Position numbers and translations under genes: made by a program. The notes under the pieces are model-generated. The model saw only the letters and a list, made by a program, of their open reading frames with translations. It ran no database searches and had not been told where the DNA came from. From the NCBI RefSeq assembly GCF_000720325.1, contig NZ_JOJM01000012.1:1-64000 (forward strand): 64,000 nt of DNA, written 5' to 3'. Numbering within the stretch: the first letter of the stretch is position 1; each line of letters starts with the position of its first letter. The DNA comes from Streptomyces sp. NRRL B-1347. GTDB lineage: Bacteria; Actinomycetota; Actinomycetes; Streptomycetales; Streptomycetaceae. Below, in pieces: positions 55,818-63,169 of this stretch.

Positions 55818-56931
55818 CGTTGACGGCGGCCCAGGCGGCGCCGACCGCGCGGTGTTCGACGCTGTCCGTGCCGTACAGGCCGGCCGCCGCCGCGAGGGTA
55901 GCGGTGCGCGCGGAGCGGTAGGTGCTGGTGGACGTCATGTACAGGGTGAGCGCGCGGTACCAGATGCGCTCCGCCGCGGCCCGGCCGATGCCGCTGACGG
56001 GCTTGCCGTCGTACGTCGGACTGTCGTAGGAGACGCCGTTCACGACCTTCGGGCCGCTGCCCTCGGCGAGCAGGTAGAAGAAGTGGTTGGCGGGACCCGC
56101 GGAGTAGGCGGGCGGGAGCTGGCCGATGCCCGCGTACCAGTGGTCCTTGGACTGGCCGTCCCGGGAGGGGCGGTCCATGTGGCGCAGGGCGGGCCCGGCG
56201 GTGCCGTCGAGGCGCTCGCCGAACAGGTAGTCGCCGGGGTCCACCGTGTTGGCCGCGCGGAACTCCACGGCGGCCGCGACGACGTCGCTCGTCGCCTCGT
56301 TGAGACCGCCCGGCTCCCCGGAGAAGCCGAGACCCGCGGTGGCCGCGGTGACGCCGTGGGTCATCTCGTGCGCGCCGACCTCGATGCGGATCAGCGGCCG
56401 GGCGGGGTTCGACGTGCCGTCGCCGTAGGTCACGCAGTTGGAGGCGGACTCGTAGAACGCGTTGAGGTAGTCGCGGCCGTAGTGGACGCGGCTGCACCCG
56501 CCCTTGCCGTCGCCGCGCACGCCCTTGCGGCCGTGGACCTCCAGCAAGTAGTCCCAGAACACCGCGTGGATGTAGTGCGCCGCCACGGCGTCGGACTGGC
56601 GGCCGCCCTCGCACCAGTTGTTGTCGTCGTCGGTGACCACGGTGCCGGTCCCGCCGGTCCCGTTCTGCATGTCGTACGTCTTGTGGTTGCCGCGCCTGGG
56701 GTCGTTCAGCTCGTAGCGGCCGGTGCTCGGGTTGAGCGTGGTGTCGAGCGGCACGCGCCCCACGTTCGTGCCGCAGCCGACCCCGGCCGCCGCGCGGGTC
56801 TTCGCCGGGCTCGCGCCGGCCGGGCCGCCCTGGACGACCGAGGCCAGGACGACGGCCGCGGCGAGCACGAGCCGTGCTCCGGTGCGGCGGGTACGACGGG
56901 TACGACGGCGGGGGGTACGGGGCGGGGCCAT
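55810..56931 (-). CDS. Secreted M4-like zinc metalloprotease without long propeptide
   Basis: A 373-residue thermolysin-fold protease. Zinc motif HEMTH (His188, Glu189, His192) and the third ligand in GGLNEATSDV are present; ANHFFYLLAEG holds the catalytic His region. The N-terminus is very basic (RTRRTRRT from repeated codons) followed by a signal peptide (LVLAAAVVLASVVQGG). The FTP/PepSY propeptide normal for M4 enzymes is missing, as the mature-type sequence begins by about residue 50. AAGGAG precedes the ATG by 7 bases. It is likely extracellular. Confidence 0.85.
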   Translation of the reverse strand: MAPPRTPRRRTRRTRRTGARLVLAAAVVLASVVQGGPAGASPAKTRAAAGVGCGTNVGRVPLDTTLNPSTGRYELNDPRRGNHKTYDMQNGTGGTGTVVTDDDNNWCEGGRQSDAVAAHYIHAVFWDYLLEVHGRKGVRGDGKGGCSRVHYGRDYLNAFYESASNCVTYGDGTSNPARPLIRIEVGAHEMTHGVTAATAGLGFSGEPGGLNEATSDVVAAAVEFRAANTVDPGDYLFGERLDGTAGPALRHMDRPSRDGQSKDHWYAGIGQLPPAYSAGPANHFFYLLAEGSGPKVVNGVSYDSPTYDGKPVSGIGRAAAERIWYRALTLYMTSTSTYRSARTATLAAAAGLYGTDSVEHRAVGAAWAAVNVT

Positions 56932-57069
56932 GTCGGCTCCTTCCGGCGGCTGGTGCGCGGGGGCGGGTGGGGGAGTGCGCCGGGACGAGCCTGCCAGGAC
57001 GGCGGCTGATTGTCAGGACCGCGACAAGCCATCGCCGTGCGCGGCGCCGTCCCGGTGCCGTGGCGCGGT

Positions 57070-57094
57070 CCCGGGGCTGTGGCGCCGCCCCGGG
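57070..57094 (-). terminator. Hairpin after the amidohydrolase gene
   Basis: CCCGGGGC and GCCCCGGG form an 8-bp stem with a 9-nt loop, 22 bases beyond the stop. Confidence 0.5.
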
Positions 57095-57116
57095 GCCGGG
57101 CCGCCGGTGCCTCCGG

Positions 57117-58694
57117 TCAGTCGCCCGCGCCGTCCAGGCTCTCCCCGCCCTCGACGAACGTACGCACCACCTCGATGTCCCCGATGTGCCCCGGGTCCAC
57201 CCGCGTCGGGTCGTCGCCGAGGACCACGAGGTCGGCGCGCTTGCCGGGGGAGAGGCTGCCCGCGCTGTCCTCCCAGCGGCAGGCGTACGCGGCGTCGACC
57301 GTGTACGCGCGCAGTGCCTCCTCGACGCTCAGCGCCTCCTTGGGGCCGATGAGCCGGCCCGACGCCGAGGCCCGCTCGACCATGAACTGGATCGCGCGCA
57401 GCGGCGCGCCGTCGGCGACGGGCCGGTCCGAGCTGCCCGCGAGGCGCACCCCGTGGTCGCGGAAGCCCCGCCCCCGGTACATCCACGGCGTCCGCTCGGG
57501 CCCCATGATCGTGGCGTAGTCGTCGCCGAAGTACCGCAGGAAGCTGGGCTGGACGACGGCGATCGCCCCGAGCTCGGCGAAGCGGCCGAGCTGGTCCGGG
57601 CGCACGAGCCCGGCGTGCTCGACGCGGTGGCGGGCGTCGGTGCGCGGCTTCGCGCGCCGGGCCGCGGCCAGGGCGTCCAGGGCGAGGTCGACGGCCCGGT
57701 CGCCGATCGCGTGCACCGCGAGCTGCCAGCCCGCCCGGTGCCCCTCGACGATGGTCTCCGTGAGCAGTTCCGGGTCGGCCTGGAGCTGCCCGCTGGACGT
57801 GCTGCCCGCATAGGGCTCGGTGAGTGCGGCCGTGCGTGCCATCATGCCGCCGTCGGTAAAGACCTTCAGGGCGCCGAGCGAGAGGCGGCCGTCGCCGAAC
57901 CCGGTGCGCAGACCGAGCCCGAAGGAGAGCGTCGTGGTGTCCTCGGGCGCGGCCTCGACCGGACGCAGGGCGTCCGCCGCCACCATGAGCTGGACCCGCA
58001 GCGGAAGGCGCCCCGTCTCGTGGGCCAGCTGGAAGGCCGCGCCCTCGATGGGGCTGTGCGCGAAGAGGCCGCTGCCGATGCCCGCCTCGGCGCAGGCCGT
58101 GACGCCCTGGGAGCGGCACACGCGGCCGGACTCCGCGACGGCGTCGGCCAGTTCGGCCAGCGTGTGCGGCGGGCGCAGGGCGAGGGCGGCGCCCATGGCG
58201 TCCTCCGCGAGGAAGCCGTCCGGGCTCGCCGCGTGCGGCGGCAGCTCCTTGAGGACGGCCGAGTTCACCAGGCACGCGTGCCCGGAGATGTGTCCCAGGA
58301 ACACCTTGCGGCCCGCGCTCACCGCGTCCAGGTCGGCGGCGGTCAGCGGCAGGTCGAGCGTGCGCTGGTCGTACCCCGCGAGGTTCACCCAGCCGCCCGC
58401 GGGCGCGGCCGCCACCGCGTCGGCCACGGCCCGGAGGATGTCGTCGACCCGCCTGCTGGGCGCGACGCTCGGCGCCCGCGCTTTGAGCCCGGCCCAGATG
58501 AGGTGGACGTGGCTGTCGATGAAGCCGGGAAGGACCGTCGCGCCGTCGAGGTCCAGGACGCGCCGCGCCGGGAGCCCCGCGATGTCGGAGTCGAGCCCCA
58601 CGACGCGGCCTCGCCAGATGCCGAGTTCCCGGGCGGTGGGGCGGGCCGGATCCATCGTGAGGATGGTGGCGTTGGTGATCCTGGAGCAAAGCAC
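57117..58694 (-). CDS. Amidohydrolase family protein (YtcJ-like)
   Basis: A 525-residue metal-dependent hydrolase. The metal motif is GFIDSHVHL, with VHAIGDRAVD and HRVEHAGLV supplying further His ligands, and the closing region SLSPGKRADLVVLGDDP. YtcJ-type enzymes hydrolyse amides or exo-amino groups; the natural substrate is not known. It starts with GTG 58694 (AAGGGA upstream). An iron box lies 50 bp upstream between it and the divergent HTH gene, so it could be iron-controlled as well. Confidence 0.85.
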   Translation of the reverse strand: MLCSRITNATILTMDPARPTARELGIWRGRVVGLDSDIAGLPARRVLDLDGATVLPGFIDSHVHLIWAGLKARAPSVAPSRRVDDILRAVADAVAAAPAGGWVNLAGYDQRTLDLPLTAADLDAVSAGRKVFLGHISGHACLVNSAVLKELPPHAASPDGFLAEDAMGAALALRPPHTLAELADAVAESGRVCRSQGVTACAEAGIGSGLFAHSPIEGAAFQLAHETGRLPLRVQLMVAADALRPVEAAPEDTTTLSFGLGLRTGFGDGRLSLGALKVFTDGGMMARTAALTEPYAGSTSSGQLQADPELLTETIVEGHRAGWQLAVHAIGDRAVDLALDALAAARRAKPRTDARHRVEHAGLVRPDQLGRFAELGAIAVVQPSFLRYFGDDYATIMGPERTPWMYRGRGFRDHGVRLAGSSDRPVADGAPLRAIQFMVERASASGRLIGPKEALSVEEALRAYTVDAAYACRWEDSAGSLSPGKRADLVVLGDDPTRVDPGHIGDIEVVRTFVEGGESLDGAGD

Positions 58695-58742
58695 GAACAG
58701 ATCCCTTCGGGGGAGTGAATCTTCGTCCCGCGCGAGCTATTG

Positions 58743-58761
58743 TTAGGTGAGGCTAGCCTAA
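58743..58761. promoter_or_regulatory. Iron box (DmdR/DtxR site)
   Basis: TTAGGTGAGGCTAGCCTAA matches 16 of 19 bases of the TTAGGTTAGGCTCACCTAA consensus (from memory). It ends 6 bases before the HTH gene's ATG and 50 bp from the amidohydrolase start. Confidence 0.8.
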
Positions 58762-58767
58762 GTTCTA

Positions 58768-59490
58768 ATGGTGGTGGGTGGGGTGGAAGAAAGACGGGTG
58801 GAACGTCGGCGCGCGGCTTGTGCGCACCGGCTGGAGGCCTGGGCCGATGGTGTGGTCGCGGGCCTCGATGCGCAAGAAGACGTCGAGCGGTCCTTATCGC
58901 ATGCCCTGCGGGGCGACCCGAGCCTGCGTGAGGAGACCGCCGTGCGCCGCGCCGACGCGCTGCGCGCGGCCGCGCTCGGCCTCGGCCCCGCCGGGTGCGC
59001 CGTGGCGGCGGGCGTGTCCCATCGGATGCTCCGCAACTGGCAGGAGCAGGACCCCGCCTTCGCGGCCGCCATGACGGCCGCGGCGGAGCTCGCGGAGCGG
59101 GAGCGCGAGCGGGCCGCCCAGGCGGAGACCGCGGCTCCCGGGCTCGGTCCTGCCGCGCTGCGCGTGGTGCTCAAGGCCATAAGGGAGGGGTCCGTCCAGT
59201 CGTCGGCGGCGACCCTCGGCGGCTGGTCCGAGCAGTCCTTCCTGCGGCTGCGCCGCAAGAGCCCGGAGGTCGCCGCCCTGCTCGCCGCCGCGCGCCGGGC
59301 CCGCACCAAGAAGGCGGACCGGCGCGGGCGCCCGCGGTTCGAGCGGGGATATCGTCTGGTTCGTGTGGATGAGGGCGATATGGGAAGTAGTGCGGGTGTC
59401 GGCCGGAGCAATGGCGGCGGCGCCGACGGCGGGGGTGCGGCCAGTGGGTCGGTTCCCGGCGGTGGCGCGGCGGCCGCCTCCGGCGCGTAG
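58768..59490 (+). CDS. Iron-regulated protein with two tandem helix-turn-helix-like repeats
   Basis: A 240-residue protein I do not recognise. Two segments look like copies of one HTH: about 64-104 (LGPAGCAVAAGVSHRMLRNW) and about 132-175 (VQSSAATLGGWSEQSFLRLR), both followed by a Pro then an Ala-rich helix. A basic stretch (ARRARTKKADRRGRPR) and a Gly-rich tail follow. It is similar in form to phage or transposase-type homeodomain repeats. TAGCCT inside the iron box sits where a -10 box would start transcription at the ATG, so the mRNA may be leaderless and fully blocked by the iron repressor. It is probably a DNA-binding protein. Confidence 0.65.
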   Translation: MVVGGVEERRVERRRAACAHRLEAWADGVVAGLDAQEDVERSLSHALRGDPSLREETAVRRADALRAAALGLGPAGCAVAAGVSHRMLRNWQEQDPAFAAAMTAAAELAERERERAAQAETAAPGLGPAALRVVLKAIREGSVQSSAATLGGWSEQSFLRLRRKSPEVAALLAAARRARTKKADRRGRPRFERGYRLVRVDEGDMGSSAGVGRSNGGGADGGGAASGSVPGGGAAAASGA

Positions 59491-59504
59491 CGGCCGGACG
59501 CGCC

Positions 59505-59535
59505 GGGGCCGCGGCTCACCTTGTCCCGCGGCCCC
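59505..59535 (+). terminator. Terminator of the HTH gene
   Basis: GGGGCCGCGG and CCGCGGCCCC form a perfect 10-bp stem with an 11-nt loop, 14 bases after the stop. Confidence 0.65.
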
Positions 59536-59550
59536 GCACGGCCCTGATCC

Positions 59551-59611
59551 CGTACGACCGCGATCTCGTACGACCGCGACCTCGTACGGCGGTGATGACT
59601 CCGTACGACAG
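59551..59611. repeat. Degenerate tandem repeat of a CGTACGACCGCGAYCT unit
   Basis: Two adjacent 16-bp units at 59551 and 59567 differ at one base. Weaker copies start at 59583 (CGTACGGCGG) and 59602 (CGTACGACAG). The block sits between two terminators. Confidence 0.55.
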
Positions 59612-59612
59612 C

Positions 59613-59644
59613 GCCGCCGCGCGGACTGGGATCCGCGCGGCGGC
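59613..59644 (-). terminator. Terminator of the formyltransferase gene
   Basis: GCCGCCGCGCGGA and its complement form a perfect 13-bp stem with a 6-nt loop, 50 bases beyond the formyltransferase stop. Confidence 0.75.
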
Positions 59645-59693
59645 GTGTTCGGCCGGTCCCTGGGACCGAGGAGGTGGGATCGGCCCGTCGGGG

Positions 59694-60641
59694 TCAGGGG
59701 CGCTGGGTGAGGTACCCGCCCATGGAGGTGAAGTACTCGGCCGCGGACAGCTCGCGGCCGTCCTCGGTCCGTACGCGCGTGATGGCCAGGCCGTGGTTGC
59801 GGCCGGTGCGGGCGTCGGCCCCGGCGACGATCACCACGCCCTCGCCCTCGCGGTAGAAGATGCGGCCGGGCGTGCCGCCGTAGCGGCCCTCGGAGACGAC
59901 CGAGGCGACGACCTCCAGGCGCTTGCCCTTGTGGTAGGTGAAGGCGCTGGGGTACGGCTCCGACTGGGCGCGGACGAGGCGCTCCAGGTCCTCCGCGGGC
60001 CAGGTCCAGTCGATGCGGATGTCCTCGGTGGCGCGCTTGTGGAAGAAGGTCGCCTGGGACCGGTCCTGCTTGGTGAACTCCGTCTCGCCGGAGGCGATCA
60101 GGTCGAGCGCGCCGGTGGTGACCGGGGCGATGAGGTCGACCGTCTTGTGGAAGAGGTCGGTCGCGGTGTCCTTCGGGCCGACCGCCACGGCCTCCTGCCG
60201 GACGATGTCGCCGGCGTCGAGCTCGTCGTTCATCATGTGCGCGGTGACGCCGACCTCGGTCTCGCCGTTGATCAGGGCCCAGATCAGCGGCGAGAAGCCC
60301 GCGTACTTCGGCAGCAGCGAGTCGTGGACGTTCAGCGTGCCGTGGCGCGGCAGGCCGAAGATGCGCGGGGGGATCCAGGTCCGCCAGTTGTTGGCCACGA
60401 TGATGTCCGGGTCGGCCTCCTTGAGGCGCTCGAACAGCTCGTCGTCGTCGGGACGGTTGCGGATCAGCACCGGCACGTCGTGCGCCTCGGCGAGATCGGC
60501 GACGGAGTCGCTCCAGATCTTTTCGTACGCGTGCTCGCTCTTGGGGTGCGTCACGACGAGGACCACGTCGTGCTCGGAGTCCAGGAGGGCTTGCAGGGTG
60601 CGGTGCCCCCAGGTCTGGTAACCGAACATGACGACCCGCAT
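59694..60641 (-). CDS. Formyltransferase, siderophore-type (methionyl-tRNA formyltransferase family)
   Basis: A 315-residue protein. The formyl-THF transfer core is visible: NVHDSLLPKYAGFSP (Asn, His) and DELDAGDIVRQE (Asp). The C-terminal Fmt-like OB domain is present (FTYHKGKRLEV). Members near siderophore genes formylate hydroxy-ornithine, as CchA does for coelichelin. The iron boxes and FecCD genes alongside favour that role over translation initiation. GAGGAGG lies 7 bases before the ATG. It is divergent from the permeases; no ornithine hydroxylase is present in the window. Confidence 0.8.
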   Translation of the reverse strand: MRVVMFGYQTWGHRTLQALLDSEHDVVLVVTHPKSEHAYEKIWSDSVADLAEAHDVPVLIRNRPDDDELFERLKEADPDIIVANNWRTWIPPRIFGLPRHGTLNVHDSLLPKYAGFSPLIWALINGETEVGVTAHMMNDELDAGDIVRQEAVAVGPKDTATDLFHKTVDLIAPVTTGALDLIASGETEFTKQDRSQATFFHKRATEDIRIDWTWPAEDLERLVRAQSEPYPSAFTYHKGKRLEVVASVVSEGRYGGTPGRIFYREGEGVVIVAGADARTGRNHGLAITRVRTEDGRELSAAEYFTSMGGYLTQRP

Positions 60642-60679
60642 GGGGTTCCTCCTCAGAGCAGGGATTGACCGGCGGTAAG

Positions 60680-60698
60680 TAAAGCAAGGCTTACCTTG
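60680..60698 (-). promoter_or_regulatory. Iron box upstream of the formyltransferase
   Basis: TAAAGCAAGGCTTACCTTG matches 12 of 19 consensus bases, including the AGGCT-ACCT core. It lies 39 bp before the formyltransferase start. Confidence 0.6.
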
Positions 60699-60782
60699 GT
60701 GTGCAATGGCCGCACGGGGTGCCGAAGTTGCCGGCTGCCGGTACTCGCGCACGGCGACCGCCCCCTCGACCCGCGTACGAGT

Positions 60783-60801
60783 TTAGCTTAGGCTAGCCTA
60801 A
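60783..60801 (+). promoter_or_regulatory. Iron box upstream of the permease operon
   Basis: TTAGCTTAGGCTAGCCTAA matches 16 of 19 bases. It contains the perfect 16-bp palindrome CTTAGGCTAGCCTAAG (60787-60802). It lies 189 bp before the first permease. Confidence 0.75.
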
Positions 60802-60989
60802 GTGGAATGAGGGGGGTCGGCCCGGGTGCCGACCGGGCGGGAGCCGCCGCCAGCTAGGGTGGCGGGCGCGCCGCAGCGCTCTGCCAGGGGACCAGGGCGG
60901 GGGCGGAGCCGTGGGCACGTCCCTTCCAGGGCGCGAGCTGCCCCCTTGGCCGTGCGTCCCCGCCTGAGCAAAGGGATAACGTACGTCGC

Positions 60990-62048
60990 ATGGGCATAAC
61001 TGCAGTTGAGCGCCTTGCGCCCACGGGTTCGTCAGGGGCCCGCCGACGGCGGGTCGTGGGTCTGGGCGTGCTGGCGGCGGTCCTCGTGATCGCGGCGGTC
61101 GCGTCCCTCGCCGTCGGTGCGCGCGCGTTGAGCCCCACCGAGGTGTGGCACGGCCTCTTCGCCTCGCCGGACGCCGACCAGCGGCTCAACGAGATCAGGC
61201 TCATCGTGCAGACCGTGCGGGTGCCCCGGACGGTGCTCGCGATCGTCGCGGGCATCGCCCTCGGCGTCGGCGGAGCCCTGATCCAGGGGTACACGCGCAA
61301 CCCGATCGCCGACACGGGCCTGCTCGGCGTGAACGCCGGCGCCTCCTTCGCCGTGGTCACGGTGGTCGCCGTGTTCGGGCTCTCCAATCCCTTCCAGTAC
61401 GTGTGGTTCGCCCTCCTGGGGGCGGCCGTCGCCGGGGTCGTGGTGTTCGGGCTCGCGAGCCTCGGCCGGGGCGCGGGCAATCCGCTGACCCTCGCCCTCG
61501 CCGGGCAGGGCATGACGGTGTTCCTCACGGCGATGACCACCGCGATCGCGCTGTCGGACGAGCAGTCGCTGAACGCGCTGCGGTTCTGGAACTCGGGCTC
61601 GGTCTCCGGCGTCGACTTCGAGGTCATCTGGCCCGTCGCCGGGTTCGTGGGGGTCGGCCTCCTCCTCGCGGCGACCAGGCTGCCCGCCCTCAACCTGCTC
61701 AACCTCGGGGACGACGTGGCGCGCGGCCTCGGCGTGAACATCGCGCTGAGCCGGACGATCGGCATCGCCGCCATCACCCTGCTCGCGGGCGCGGCGACCG
61801 CGGCCTGCGGCCCCATCGCCTTCCTCGGGCTCATGGTGGCCCACATCGCCCGCTACCTGACCGGGCCGGACTACCGCTGGCTGGTGCCGTACGCGGGGCT
61901 GCTCGGCGCCGTCGTGCTGCTGGTCTGCGACATCGTGGGGCGCGTGGTGGTGCGGCCGGGCGAGCTCGACGCGGGAGTCGTCGTCTCGCTGCTCGGCGCC
62001 CCGTTCTTCGCGGTGCTGGTGTGGCGTGGAAAGTTCAAGAGCGCGTGA
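60990..62048 (+). CDS. FecCD-type iron-siderophore ABC permease, first subunit
   Basis: A 352-residue permease with about nine to ten helices. Family marks are VRVPRTVLAIVAGIALGVGGALIQGYTRNPIADTGLLGVNAGA and the coupling region GDDVARGLGVNI, then GPIAFLGLMVAHIAR. It carries ferric siderophore through the membrane with the next subunit. AAGGGA is 13 bases before the ATG, somewhat far. Its TGA overlaps the next GTG by 4 bases. Confidence 0.9.
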   Translation: MGITAVERLAPTGSSGARRRRVVGLGVLAAVLVIAAVASLAVGARALSPTEVWHGLFASPDADQRLNEIRLIVQTVRVPRTVLAIVAGIALGVGGALIQGYTRNPIADTGLLGVNAGASFAVVTVVAVFGLSNPFQYVWFALLGAAVAGVVVFGLASLGRGAGNPLTLALAGQGMTVFLTAMTTAIALSDEQSLNALRFWNSGSVSGVDFEVIWPVAGFVGVGLLLAATRLPALNLLNLGDDVARGLGVNIALSRTIGIAAITLLAGAATAACGPIAFLGLMVAHIARYLTGPDYRWLVPYAGLLGAVVLLVCDIVGRVVVRPGELDAGVVVSLLGAPFFAVLVWRGKFKSA

Positions 62049-63124
62049 ACGGGGCGGACGTCGTGAACGGGACAGAAGTGAAGTCGTCGGTGGCGCCGGG
62101 CATCCGGATCGGCCAGGTGTCGTTCGTGTGGCGGCCGTGGGTCGCGTTCGTCACGCTGGTCCTCACGGCGGCGACCTTCGTGGTGTTCTGCCTGTCCATC
62201 AGCATCGGGGACTTTCCCGTCGACCTGTCCCGGGTGATCGCCACCATCTTCGGCCGGGGCGAACAGGTCGACGAGTTCGTGATCATGGACCTGCGGATGC
62301 CGCGCGCCCTCGCCGGGCTCGTCGTCGGCATCGCGCTCGGGGTGTCCGGCGCGCTCACCCAGTCCATCGCCCGCAATCCGCTGGCCAGTCCGGACGTGCT
62401 CGGCATCACCCAGGGCGCGAGCGCGGTCTCGGTGTTCCTGCTCACGGTGTCGGGCGGGGCGTCGGCGGCGGTCGTCAGCTCCGTGGGCCTGTCCGCGGCC
62501 GCGCTCGGCGGCGGTCTGCTCACCGGCCTGCTGGTGTACTTCATGGCGTGGCGGCGGGGCATCGACGGCTTCCGGCTCATCCTCATCGGCATCTCGGTGA
62601 GCGCCGTGATGGAGGCGATCACGACCTGGCTCCTGGTCACCGCCGACATCAAGGACGTGGCCCGGGCGCAGTCCTGGCTCGTCGGCTCCCTCGACAACCG
62701 GTCCTGGGACGAGGTCTGGGTGGCGTTCTGGTGCACGCTCGCGCTCCTCGCCGTCATCGCCTGCGTCGCCTTCCAGTTCAAACCGATGCACTTCGGCGAC
62801 GAGGTCGCCGCGGGCCTCGGCGTCCGCTTCCAGGCGGTACGGGCCGTCCTGCTGTTGTGCGCGGTCCTGCTCGCCGCCGTGGCGGTGAGCGCGGCGGGCC
62901 CGGTCCCCTTCGTGGCCCTGGTCGCGCCCCAGGTGGCGATGCGCCTCGCGCGCTGCCCGACGCCGCCGATGGTGGCCTCCGGCATGGTGGGGGCGCTGCT
63001 CCTGATCGGCGCCGACCTGGTCGCGCGCACCGCTCTGCCCGTCACGCTCCCGGTCGGCGTGGTCACCGCCGCCGTGGGCGGCCCCTTCCTCATCTACCTC
63101 CTGGTGCGGGCGAACCTCAAATAG
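62045..63124 (+). CDS. FecCD-type iron-siderophore ABC permease, second subunit
   Basis: A 359-residue permease of the same family: LRMPRALAGLVVGIALGVSGALTQSIARNPLASPDVLGITQGAS, GDEVAAGLGVRF, and GPVPFVALVAPQVAMRL. It forms a heterodimer with the first subunit. The start GTG 62045 overlaps the previous stop (GTGA); GTG 62063 is another in-frame choice. An iron box lies just past its stop, before the ATPase. Confidence 0.9.
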   Translation: MNGADVVNGTEVKSSVAPGIRIGQVSFVWRPWVAFVTLVLTAATFVVFCLSISIGDFPVDLSRVIATIFGRGEQVDEFVIMDLRMPRALAGLVVGIALGVSGALTQSIARNPLASPDVLGITQGASAVSVFLLTVSGGASAAVVSSVGLSAAALGGGLLTGLLVYFMAWRRGIDGFRLILIGISVSAVMEAITTWLLVTADIKDVARAQSWLVGSLDNRSWDEVWVAFWCTLALLAVIACVAFQFKPMHFGDEVAAGLGVRFQAVRAVLLLCAVLLAAVAVSAAGPVPFVALVAPQVAMRLARCPTPPMVASGMVGALLLIGADLVARTALPVTLPVGVVTAAVGGPFLIYLLVRANLK

Positions 63125-63132
63125 CCTGATAC

Positions 63133-63151
63133 AAAGGTGAGGCATACCTAA
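63133..63151 (+). promoter_or_regulatory. Internal iron box before the ATPase gene
   Basis: AAAGGTGAGGCATACCTAA matches 14 of 19 consensus bases and ends 18 bases before the chosen ATPase start. It suggests the ATPase gene has its own iron-controlled promoter. Confidence 0.65.
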
Positions 63152-63169
63152 ATGCGCAGAGGGGGGCTT

